This document shows positions 35,179 to 41,973 of a DNA stretch of 64,000 bases, in pieces. The DNA comes from CBDBUR01 sp965209065. Its GTDB lineage: Bacteria > Pseudomonadota > Alphaproteobacteria > JAPOUT01 > G958296285. The stretch's first letter is position 1. The number at the start of each line of letters is the position of its first letter. Location of the stretch: the NCBI GenBank assembly GCA_965209065.1, contig OZ242373.1, positions 1,488,001-1,552,000 of the forward strand, in the 5' to 3' direction. A program made the translations under genes and the position numbers. Below the pieces are notes generated by a model. It was not told the DNA's origin, made no database searches, and worked only from the letters and a program-made list of their open reading frames with translations.

Positions 35179-36084
35179 GAGGATTTTGTTGATAAGGTCT
35201 TCTATCTGCCCGACACGGCTAAAGCTAATTATCAGCTTGCCGCTTTCGTCTTTTGCGCTTTTTTGTAAATCAACCTTGAGACCTATTTTTTGTGAAAGCC
35301 TTTTAATAACCGCGCGCTCATCGGGAGAGAGGTAGGGAGTTTCAGGCAAAACTGATTTTGGAGTCTGTGCTGAGTCATACTGCTCTATTTGGCGAACCGT
35401 TAAGCTCTTTGCCAAAACTTCATCAGCTACCCCCTCGACATTATGCTGTTTGTCTAGCGACAATAAGGCGCGCCCTTGCCCCGCGCTTAATTTGCCTTCG
35501 CCTATCCATTGCTGAACCTTCGCGGGCAGTTTTAGCAAGCGAATGCTATTGACAACATAGGGGCGACTCTTGCCGACCCGCTCTCCTATTTCGCTGTGGC
35601 TGTGGTTGAACTGCGCGCTAAGCCGCTCAAAGCCCTTTGCCTCCTCTATCGGATTCAACTCCTCGCGCTGGAGATTTTCTATCAAACCTATCTGTAGAGC
35701 TTCGCTATCACTTATCTTGCGGATAATAACCGGTATCTGCCGCTCTTGCGCTAGCTGTGCCGCGCGAAACCGCCGCTCGCCAGCGACAATTTCATAGAAG
35801 TCCTCTACCGGACGCACCAAAATAGGCTGAAGCACACCTGACGACTTTATCGACTCGGCTAAATTTTGGAGCGCACCCTCATCAAAATGCGCGCGTGGCT
35901 GATAACGCCCGCGCCGCAATAAACCCAAAGGCAGCTTGGTAGAGGAAAAAGCATTCTCTTTTGTTTCGCCCGCACTTGTTTCATTCGCGTTTATTTCATT
36001 TGCGGCGGGATTGGGAAGCGCGCCGCCCGCATCGCGAATCAACGCAGCCAAACCCTTGCCTAGAGCCTTCTTTTTAACCGTCAT
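35170..36084 (-). CDS. parB: Chromosome partitioning protein ParB
   Basis: ParB binds parS, loads as a CTP-dependent clamp and spreads to form the segregation complex. The 304-residue product has GKGLAALIRDAGG at the start, the CTPase motifs FDEGALQNLAESIKSSGVLQ and ENLQREELNPIEEA with VAGERRFRAAQLA, the helix-turn-helix NHSHSEIGERVGKSRPYVVN, and a C-terminal dimer region. The ParB start codon overlaps the parA stop (TAATG). parS sites lie upstream of parA and mnmG. Confidence 0.97.
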   Translation of the reverse strand: MTVKKKALGKGLAALIRDAGGALPNPAANEINANETSAGETKENAFSSTKLPLGLLRRGRYQPRAHFDEGALQNLAESIKSSGVLQPILVRPVEDFYEIVAGERRFRAAQLAQERQIPVIIRKISDSEALQIGLIENLQREELNPIEEAKGFERLSAQFNHSHSEIGERVGKSRPYVVNSIRLLKLPAKVQQWIGEGKLSAGQGRALLSLDKQHNVEGVADEVLAKSLTVRQIEQYDSAQTPKSVLPETPYLSPDERAVIKRLSQKIGLKVDLQKSAKDESGKLIISFSRVGQIEDLINKILKD

Positions 36085-36863
36085 TAAGCCGCCTCTTTTT
36101 TAATGCTTCTTTGTAGAATCTCCGCCGCAAGCGCAATATAAGCACGCGAACCCGCCGAGCGATGATCATACACCAGCGCAGGCAACCCGTGAGAAGGGGC
36201 TTCGCTTAAACGAACATTGCGCGGGATTATCGTTGTGAAAACTTTGTCGCCTAGCGTCTGGCGCACATCCTCTAGCACTTGGCTCGATAGATTATTGCGC
36301 GGGTCAAACATCGTTAAGAGAACGCCCTCTAAATAAAGGGCTGGGTTCAGCTCGGCTTTTATCTGCTCTATGGTTTGGAGAATTTGGCTCAAGCCCTCAA
36401 GGGCGAAAAATTCGCTTTGGAGCGGCACTATCACGCCATCACTACCCGCGAGGGCGTTTAAGGTCAGGAGATTCAAGCCCGGGGGGCAGTCAATTAAAAT
36501 ATAATCGTAATCGGCTTGGGCGAGGGAAACCAGCGCAGGTTTCAGCATAAAAGCCGGATTGGGCTTGTTGGGCAAGTCCCGCGCCAAAGTGAGAAGGTTT
36601 TCAGACGCAGGGATTATCTCTAAATTAGGTAGGCGCGTGGCGAGCGGCTTGGCTTCGTCTCCCTCAAACAGCTCTGCGGTGGAGTTCTCGCGATGCGCAA
36701 GCTCTATCCCCAGCCCAGTTGAAGCATTGCCTTGCGGGTCTAAGTCTAGCACGAGTATCTTTTGCTCGGTGGCGGCAAGCGCGGCGGCAAGATTTATCGC
36801 CGTGGTGGTTTTGCCCACACCTCCTTTTTGGTTGGCTATAGATAGAATACGGCAAGCACTCAT
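36084..36863 (-). CDS. parA: Chromosome partitioning ATPase ParA
   Basis: ParA is the Walker ATPase that moves ParB-parS complexes. The 259-residue product shows IANQKGGVGKTTTAINLAAA (deviant Walker A with its signature Lys), LVLDLDPQGNASTGLG, and DYILIDCPPGLNLLTLNALA. AAGGAG precedes the ATG. A 16-bp triple repeat and a parS site lie in the 133 bases between parA and mnmG, where rsmG is usually found. Confidence 0.98.
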   Translation of the reverse strand: MSACRILSIANQKGGVGKTTTAINLAAALAATEQKILVLDLDPQGNASTGLGIELAHRENSTAELFEGDEAKPLATRLPNLEIIPASENLLTLARDLPNKPNPAFMLKPALVSLAQADYDYILIDCPPGLNLLTLNALAGSDGVIVPLQSEFFALEGLSQILQTIEQIKAELNPALYLEGVLLTMFDPRNNLSSQVLEDVRQTLGDKVFTTIIPRNVRLSEAPSHGLPALVYDHRSAGSRAYIALAAEILQRSIKKEAA

Positions 36864-36879
36864 TATTTCTCCTTAAAAT

Positions 36880-36927
36880 GAATCATTTGGAAAACAAGTC
36901 GTTTGGAAAACGAATCATTTGGCTAAT
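36880..36927. repeat. Triple 16-bp repeat upstream of parA
   Basis: Three units with a period of 16 (GAATCATTTGGAAAAC, AAGTCGTTTGGAAAAC, GAATCATTTGGCTAAT) lie 17 bases before the parA ATG. The spacing of about one and a half helical turns places the units on alternating faces. They could be an operator for parAB or a ParA-binding iteron; no known consensus matches. Confidence 0.65.
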
Positions 36928-36972
36928 TTAAGTATAAAACGAATAAAAAATAAGGGCGTTAATATCTGCTCC

Positions 36973-36988
36973 TGTTTCACGTGAAACA
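36973..36988. other. parS site 1 (perfect)
   Basis: TGTTTCACGTGAAACA is the full 16-bp parS palindrome recognised by chromosomal ParB proteins across bacteria. It lies between the mnmG stop and the parA operon. Confidence 0.95.
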
Positions 36989-36996
36989 TTAGGAAT

Positions 36997-38886
36997 TTAA
37001 GCAGAAGGCTTGACCCTCGATTTCACATGGAGCAGTAAAGCCGCTAGAGCTGTTGGCGTTATCCCCTCTATCCGCGCCGCTTGACCCAGAGAATAAGGGC
37101 GAATCGCCGATAACTTCTGCCGCGCCTCCATCGGCAAGCTCTTTAACTGGGAATAATCTAAGTCATCGGGCAGGGTCAGGTTTTCCTCACGCCGAAAGCG
37201 CGTAATATCCTGCGCCTGACGTGCCAAATAGCCTTGATAAAAAGCCTCCGTTTCTATCGCTTCGCGCACCCGACCTTTTATGCCGCCCAATTCGCTCCAA
37301 ATTCCCTCTAGCTTCTGCCAATTTACATCTTGTAAAGTCAATAGCTCCGTTGCCGTGCGCCGCCTGCCGTCTTGGTTGATTTTTAGACCATAGCCAAAAG
37401 CCTCGTTCGGCGTCAGTGTTAAGCCGCGAGAAAGCGCACGTCCCCGCTCTAATTCCGCCTTATATCTACGCCACATGCGCGCGCGCGCTCGACCCACCAG
37501 CCCGTTTTTTATGCCCCATTCTGTCAAACGCTCATCGGCATTGCCCGCCCGCAAATTAAGGCGATATTCCGCCCGCGAAGTGAACATTCGGTAAGGCTCG
37601 CTGACCCCCTTTGTGATTAAGTCATCTATCAAAACGCCAATATAAGCTGTCGCCCTATCAAGCACTAGAGGGGAGTCGCTAGTCGCTGCGAGGCTCGCCT
37701 CCGCGGCGTTTGCGCCTGCCATTAGTCCTTGCGCCGCCGCTTCCTCATAGCCTGTCGTGCCGTTTATCTGCCCTGCAAAATATAACCCTTTTAGCCGCTT
37801 CGTCTCCAAAGTCGCCTTTAGCTCGCGTGGGTCAATATAATCATATTCAATCGCATAGCCCCAGCGCAGAACCTCCACTTTCTCCAACCCCGCTATCGTC
37901 CTCAAAAAAGCCTCCTGAACCGCCTCAGGCAGAGCCGTAGAAATGCCGTTGGGGTAAATCGTTATGTCGTCTATGCCCTCAGGCTCTAGGAAAATCTGGT
38001 GGCTCGGCGCCGAGCTGAAGCGGTTTATCTTGTCCTCTATGGAAGGGCAGTAGCGAGGTCCAACGCTCTCAATTTGACCCGAATAAATAGGCGAGGAAGA
38101 CAGATTATCGGCAATGATGCGGTGGGTGCGCTCGTTTGTGCGCGTTAGGTGGCAGTCCATTATTCTAGCTTTTGTTTTGGCACTTATTGAAGCAGGGGAA
38201 GCAGGAGTCGCAAAAGACAAAAAGGACGGGTTCTCATCGCTCGGCTGGGGGGTGGTTTTGCTCCAGTCTATCGTGCGCCCGTCTAAACGAGGCGGTGTGC
38301 CTGTCTTGAGCCGACCCATCTTAAAGCCTAGCGCGTAAAGCCTGTTGGATAAGCCCAAAGCAGGCTTATCTCCCCACCTGCCCGCAGAATGACGCTTCGC
38401 TCCAATGTGAATCTCCCCCCTTAAAAAAGTGCCTGTGGTTAAAACAACCCTGCGCGCCATAAATCGACTGCCATCGGCTAGAATCACGCCCGATACCGCC
38501 TCTTTTTCAACGAGAATGTCTATAACTGCGCCCTCTGCTATCGTCAGGGCGGAATATTGCGAGAGAAAAAACCTGATAGCCCTTTTGTAAAGCGCGCGGT
38601 CGGTTTGGGCGCGGGGTCCCTGAACCGCCGCTCCCTTGCGCCGATTGAGAAGGCGATAGTGAAGCGATGCGCGGTCTGTCGCCCGCCCCATTATGCCGTC
38701 TAACGCGTCAATCTCGCGAACCAGATGTCCCTTGCCAACCCCGCCAATAGCCGGATTACACGACATCTCGCCCAGCTTCTCCTTCTTGTGCGTTATCAGG
38801 AGCGTGCTTGCCCCCTTGCGCGCCGATGCCGCCGCCGCCTCACAGCCCGCATGTCCGCCACCTATAATGATAACATCGTAGTTCAT
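36997..38886 (-). CDS. mnmG: tRNA U34 carboxymethylaminomethyl-modifying enzyme MnmG
   Basis: MnmG with MnmE modifies the wobble uridine of several tRNAs. The 629-residue FAD protein begins DVIIIGGGHAGCEAAAASAR and has CNPAIGGVGKGHLVREIDAL, LTTGTFLRGEIHIG, RLKTGTPPRLDGRTIDW, YCPSIEDKI, and the NADH-type GLYFAGQINGTTGYEEAAAQ. Length matches the family. In most alphaproteobacteria mnmE precedes it directly; here 1.7 kb of other DNA intervenes. rsmG does not follow. Confidence 0.98.
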   Translation of the reverse strand: MNYDVIIIGGGHAGCEAAAASARKGASTLLITHKKEKLGEMSCNPAIGGVGKGHLVREIDALDGIMGRATDRASLHYRLLNRRKGAAVQGPRAQTDRALYKRAIRFFLSQYSALTIAEGAVIDILVEKEAVSGVILADGSRFMARRVVLTTGTFLRGEIHIGAKRHSAGRWGDKPALGLSNRLYALGFKMGRLKTGTPPRLDGRTIDWSKTTPQPSDENPSFLSFATPASPASISAKTKARIMDCHLTRTNERTHRIIADNLSSSPIYSGQIESVGPRYCPSIEDKINRFSSAPSHQIFLEPEGIDDITIYPNGISTALPEAVQEAFLRTIAGLEKVEVLRWGYAIEYDYIDPRELKATLETKRLKGLYFAGQINGTTGYEEAAAQGLMAGANAAEASLAATSDSPLVLDRATAYIGVLIDDLITKGVSEPYRMFTSRAEYRLNLRAGNADERLTEWGIKNGLVGRARARMWRRYKAELERGRALSRGLTLTPNEAFGYGLKINQDGRRRTATELLTLQDVNWQKLEGIWSELGGIKGRVREAIETEAFYQGYLARQAQDITRFRREENLTLPDDLDYSQLKSLPMEARQKLSAIRPYSLGQAARIEGITPTALAALLLHVKSRVKPSA

Positions 38887-38933
38887 ATAGGCTTATACCA
38901 TTAAAACAAGCGCGCAATAAAGTGTTTCGGGTA

Positions 38934-38959
38934 AAAATTGTTTCACGTGAAACAATTTT
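38934..38959. other. parS site 2 in a 26-bp perfect palindrome
   Basis: The consensus parS at 38939-38954 is embedded in a longer perfect palindrome with five extra pairs of A/T on each side (AAAAT and ATTTT). It lies 50 bases before the mnmG ATG and on the left edge of the inserted segment. Confidence 0.95.
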
Positions 38960-39031
38960 CTTTAGGGATTATATACTTGACCCTCTTTTTTAATTATTTG
39001 ACTCACTCTCATAAATTTGCTTAAATAAAAG

Positions 39032-39156
39032 TTGCGTTAAAAACACTGGAAAGCCCTTTTGTCGGGTTTTCTATTGAATAGAATACCTGATGGCTATGCC
39101 TACAGGGAATAAATAGATTCTTCCAGTGTGTTGACGCAAAAGCCCGACTTGTCGGG
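39032..39156. repeat. Structured inverted-repeat element, attC-like shape
   Basis: A left arm (39032-39051, TTGCGTTAAAAACACTGGAA) pairs with a right arm (39121-39139, TTCCAGTGTGTTGACGCAA): six outer pairs, an unpaired TAAAA/TTG-type bulge, and nine inner pairs. Inside are a perfect CTATTGAATAG hairpin, a CCTG/CAGG stem enclosing GGC-TAT-GCC, and a CCC/GGG stem. Each arm is followed by AAGCCC-N4/5-GTCGGG; the second copy folds as CCCGACTTGTCGGG. It may be a structured RNA in the leader of the lipoprotein gene or a recombination site. Confidence 0.55.
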
Positions 39157-39181
39157 GAAATCAACAACACAATGGGGGAAT

Positions 39182-39547
39182 ATGAAAAAATTCATATCAA
39201 TGTTTATGGCGAGTGTGATTATTATATCCGTCGCGGGTTGCGCTGGGAGGTCGGCTAGGCTAACGCAAATAAATAGTATCGGTGATGTGGAATTATCCTG
39301 TAAAATGCTGAGAAGTGAGCAGTATGGAATCCAAAATAGGGTGAGTGAGCTACGGGCGGAGCAATCAGGTGTAACGCCTTATAATGGTATGATAGCTCTT
39401 CTTGGGTTGTTTACATTTGGTCTTTTTTGGCTCGGGTTTGATTTCCGCACATCAGGTGCTATAGACACTGAGATAGCGGCTTATAATCAGCGTCATAATA
39501 ACCTACTACAGATATACAATGAAAAAGATTGCTATAGAAATCGGTAA
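39182..39547 (+). CDS. Small lipoprotein, unknown function
   Basis: The ~121-residue product has a signal and lipobox (FMASVIIISVAGCAGRS), then a helical stretch (SCKMLRSEQYGIQNRVSELR) and one hydrophobic segment (MIALLGLFTFGLFWLGF) before a polar C-terminus with a final Cys. It resembles no family I know. GGGGGA precedes the ATG at 39182; a GTG/ATG further upstream (39128) lies in the structured repeat. The gene is AT-richer than its neighbours and belongs to the segment inserted between mnmG and mnmE. Confidence 0.7.
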   Translation: MKKFISMFMASVIIISVAGCAGRSARLTQINSIGDVELSCKMLRSEQYGIQNRVSELRAEQSGVTPYNGMIALLGLFTFGLFWLGFDFRTSGAIDTEIAAYNQRHNNLLQIYNEKDCYRNR

Positions 39548-39562
39548 TTAGAGCTTGGTTCA

Positions 39563-39578
39563 ATATGTATATAATTCC
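39563..39578. repeat. Left 16-bp direct repeat bounding the Fic module
   Basis: TATGTATATAATTCCC here is repeated exactly at 40598-40613. The two copies enclose about 1.0 kb holding the promoter, the inhibitor-like gene and the Fic gene. Confidence 0.85.
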
Positions 39579-39711
39579 CCTTTTTAGCTATTGCCAATCT
39601 AATGGTTTTTTGTTAAAATCATAATCTGTATTCATAAACACTTTTTGACTTTGTGGGGGAATTATTTTTGTTGACTCTTTTGGTGTAAAATGTGTAATAA
39701 TGGAGATTCTT

Positions 39712-39740
39712 TTTGATTCTTGCGAATCAAATGATATAAT
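39712..39740 (+). promoter_or_regulatory. Promoter with overlapping operator for the Fic module
   Basis: TTGATT at 39713-39718 and a perfect TATAAT at 39735-39740 are 16 bases apart. The inverted repeat TTTGATTC-TTGC-GAATCAAA (39712-39731) covers the -35 element and most of the spacer, as expected for a self-regulated operon. GGAGG follows at about 39760. Confidence 0.65.
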
Positions 39741-39768
39741 AAACTTAAAATCATAAACGGAGGTTGTT

Positions 39769-39969
39769 ATGAGCAAACAAAACCCTGAAAATATGAGGCT
39801 TGAAGACCTAGCGAAAACCATTGATCCTGATATGACAGAAAAAGACAAGGACGAACAACTAGCAACCACTATTTGGGGCAACTTACTTGAGAATGATACT
39901 ATAACTATAGAAGATTGTCGGCGCACTGTAGAACAAGGCAACACAATTGCGTCTATTGATGTTGATTGA
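39769..39969 (+). CDS. Fic-inhibitor-like small protein (antitoxin-like)
   Basis: The 66-residue product is acidic and charged. Its C-terminal half, WGNLLENDTITIEDCRRTVE followed by QGNTIAS, lines up with the inhibitory N-terminal helix region of Fic proteins, whose usual form is S/T-x-x-x-E-G-N then a TLTLEEV helix. Here EN replaces EG, and Gly stands where the Ser/Thr is expected. GGAGG precedes the ATG. It ends in a TGA, and the Fic core gene starts 21 bases further in the same frame. It is either a separate antitoxin or the severed N-terminus of a longer Fic protein. Confidence 0.6.
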   Translation: MSKQNPENMRLEDLAKTIDPDMTEKDKDEQLATTIWGNLLENDTITIEDCRRTVEQGNTIASIDVD

Positions 39970-39990
39970 TTATTCTTCCAACAATTTGTA

Positions 39991-40596
39991 ATGGAGAAGA
40001 GTGGGAAATACGAATTGCCTGACGAGGCTGAAAGGGCTAACGAACAGCGTCAGATTAAATTCATGTTTGAGCGATTAGAGAAAAACCTTCAAGGGAATCT
40101 TCAACCACCGCCAAGGCTTGGGTTTATTAAAAAAATGCATGCCATTGCTTTGGAAGGTATTAATGGACCAATTGGCACATGGCGTCTTGAGAATGTCAGG
40201 ATTAAGCGTTCAAGCCACGTGCCCCCTAAACACGAAGAAGTGCCAAGATTGATGGAAGAATTTGACCAAGAAGTTATTCGTATTTGGGGGCGTAGCCGTG
40301 CTCATGAAATTGCTGGTTATGTGATGTGGAGGATATGCTGGATACATCCTTTTGTTAATGGAAGTGGGCGAGTTGCAAGAGCATTGGCTCATTATGTGGC
40401 ATGCTTAAAGTTAGGATTACGCCTACCTGGAAAAACTACCATCGCTCGCATAAAAGAACCCAAAAATAAAAAAGAATACTATAAAGTTTTAGGTGAGGCA
40501 GACACTCTTTTTTTAGAAAATAAAGAAATGCCCTGGCATCCTGTTGCCCAATTTATGGAAAAAATGCTTTATGAACAAATGACTGATAGCGACTAG
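39991..40596 (+). CDS. Fic-domain protein with altered catalytic motif
   Basis: The 201-residue product has the Fic core: the flap region IGTWRLENVRIKRSSHVPPK, EVPRLMEEFDQEV, and the catalytic loop HPFVNGSGRVARAL at 119-132. The canonical motif is HxFx(D/E)GNxR; here the acidic residue is Asn123 and the next Asn is Ser125, while the catalytic His119 and Arg127 remain. Fic enzymes typically attach AMP to target proteins. Loss of the metal-binding acid may change or abolish this. The ATG lacks a good ribosome site and shares its frame with the preceding gene, so readthrough, coupling or decay are all open. Confidence 0.85.
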   Translation: MEKSGKYELPDEAERANEQRQIKFMFERLEKNLQGNLQPPPRLGFIKKMHAIALEGINGPIGTWRLENVRIKRSSHVPPKHEEVPRLMEEFDQEVIRIWGRSRAHEIAGYVMWRICWIHPFVNGSGRVARALAHYVACLKLGLRLPGKTTIARIKEPKNKKEYYKVLGEADTLFLENKEMPWHPVAQFMEKMLYEQMTDSD

Positions 40597-40597
40597 T

Positions 40598-40613
40598 TAT
40601 GTATATAATTCCC
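40598..40613. repeat. Right 16-bp direct repeat bounding the Fic module
   Basis: This is the exact second copy of TATGTATATAATTCCC. It begins one base after the Fic stop codon and ends where the parS-like sequence at 40611 loses its match. Confidence 0.85.
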
Positions 40614-40626
40614 TTCACGTGAAACA
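40611..40626. other. Eroded parS site 3
   Basis: CCCTTCACGTGAAACA matches 13 of 16 parS positions. The first three bases (TGT in the consensus) are replaced by CCC, which belong to the direct repeat. It lies directly after the mnmE stop. Confidence 0.7.
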
Positions 40627-40629
40627 GCT

Positions 40630-41961
40630 TTATTTTCCTATGCAGAATTGGGCGAAAAGCTCGTCTAACATCTCCTCTATATCAACCGCTCCGGTTATCC
40701 GCCCCAACGCAGATAAAGCTAAACGGATATCCTCTGCTATTAACTCAGGGGCGGCTTCCCCCCCCTCAAGGGTAGCTGGGAGGCGGGACAAGCATTCTAC
40801 GCACTCCTCTAGCGCGCGGCGATGACGCTCGCGCGTTATCAAGGCAGACGAACCCAACCCACACAGCTCACTGACCCGAAGCATTAACCTTTTATTAAAC
40901 TCATCAAAGGATTCGTCCAAATTGGTTAAAGAAACCTTAAACTCATAATTGCCCGAAAGCTCGCCCTTATCCTTTTTATTAACCATAACGATATCTCCCT
41001 CCTGACGGAAAGATAAAGCGCGGTCGTTCTCCTCCGACCGAACATCAGGCGCGAGAATAATCACCCGCAAATCTGCCTCGCGCGCGCACAACTCCGCGCG
41101 GCGCACACCCTCGCGCTCGATGCTGTCCCCGCTCTCGCGCAAACCAGCTAAATCACTCAAAATAACCGGGTAGCCGCCCAAGTCTAAACCCGCCTCTAAA
41201 ACATCTCGTGTCGTTCCCGCATGGGGCGACACTATCGCCGCCTCGCGACCCACCAGTAAGTTAAATAAAGTGCTCTTGCCCGCGTTCGTCCCGCCGAGCA
41301 AGGCGATGAATGCTCCCTCACGCAACCGCTCGCCGTAAGGCTTGGATAACTCCGCGCTCATCTCTTTTCTCAACGCCGACACACGCGCAAGCAGCTCAAC
41401 CTCCTGCTCTCCCGCCGTATCCTCAGGGAAATCTATTTGACCCTCCAGCTGCGCTAACAGCGATAACAAACCCGCGCGCCAGCTGTCGTATTTCTTGCGC
41501 GCCTCCCCGCCCATTTGACGCAGAGCCTGCTTGCGCTGAGCCTCCGTCTCCGCATCCACTAAATCCGCTAAACCCTCCAGCTCGGTTAAATCCGCCTTGC
41601 CGTTCAAAAATGCCCGCTTGGAGAATTCCCCCGCCTCCGCTTGACGCAAACCCAAAGCCTCGCACGCACGAACCATCGCTTGCCTTATCGCCCGCCCCCC
41701 GTGTAAATGAAATTCAACCACATCCTCTCCCGTCCAGCTATGCGGCGCACGGAAAAATATAACCAAACCCCTATCTATCACCTCTCCAGAAAACACAACC
41801 TCACGCAAACTCATCTCGCGCGCTCGAGGCGGCAGAACACGCGTTAAACGCCTCAGCCCGCCCAAAGCCTCCGCCCCCGACAAACGCAAAATCGACACAC
41901 CTCCCCTGCCTTCCGCTGTGGCGAAACTATATATCGTGTCGGTGGTGGTTTTTTCGGGCAT
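40630..41961 (-). CDS. mnmE: tRNA-modifying GTPase MnmE
   Basis: MnmE works with MnmG on wobble uridines. The 443-residue product starts with IYSFATAEGRGGVSILRLSG, has the tetrahydrofolate-type N-domain, a GTPase domain with P-loop GGTNAGKSTLFNLLVG, TTRDVLEAG, DLAGLRESGDSIEREG and NKKD, and the terminal catalytic FCIGK. It is divergent from the DUF255 gene with a 12-base gap, so its promoter must overlap that gene. Normally adjacent to mnmG, it is separated here by the inserted segment. Confidence 0.97.
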   Translation of the reverse strand: MPEKTTTDTIYSFATAEGRGGVSILRLSGAEALGGLRRLTRVLPPRAREMSLREVVFSGEVIDRGLVIFFRAPHSWTGEDVVEFHLHGGRAIRQAMVRACEALGLRQAEAGEFSKRAFLNGKADLTELEGLADLVDAETEAQRKQALRQMGGEARKKYDSWRAGLLSLLAQLEGQIDFPEDTAGEQEVELLARVSALRKEMSAELSKPYGERLREGAFIALLGGTNAGKSTLFNLLVGREAAIVSPHAGTTRDVLEAGLDLGGYPVILSDLAGLRESGDSIEREGVRRAELCAREADLRVIILAPDVRSEENDRALSFRQEGDIVMVNKKDKGELSGNYEFKVSLTNLDESFDEFNKRLMLRVSELCGLGSSALITRERHRRALEECVECLSRLPATLEGGEAAPELIAEDIRLALSALGRITGAVDIEEMLDELFAQFCIGK

Positions 41962-41973
41962 AATAATAAATAA

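Noticed and set aside
39032..39156. The structured repeat as a true integron attC site
   Set aside because: The shape is similar, but the right end reads GTTGACG instead of GTTRRRY, no integrase is in the window, and only one copy was found.
39588..39944. 118-codon frame on the minus strand opposite the inhibitor-like gene
   Set aside because: It has no ribosome site, a serine-rich composition typical of antisense frames, and overlaps a better supported gene and its promoter.
39967..39969. TGA as a selenocysteine codon between the Fic halves
   Set aside because: No SECIS-like hairpin was evident after the codon, and Fic proteins are not known to use selenocysteine. Nonsense mutation or a gene border is simpler.
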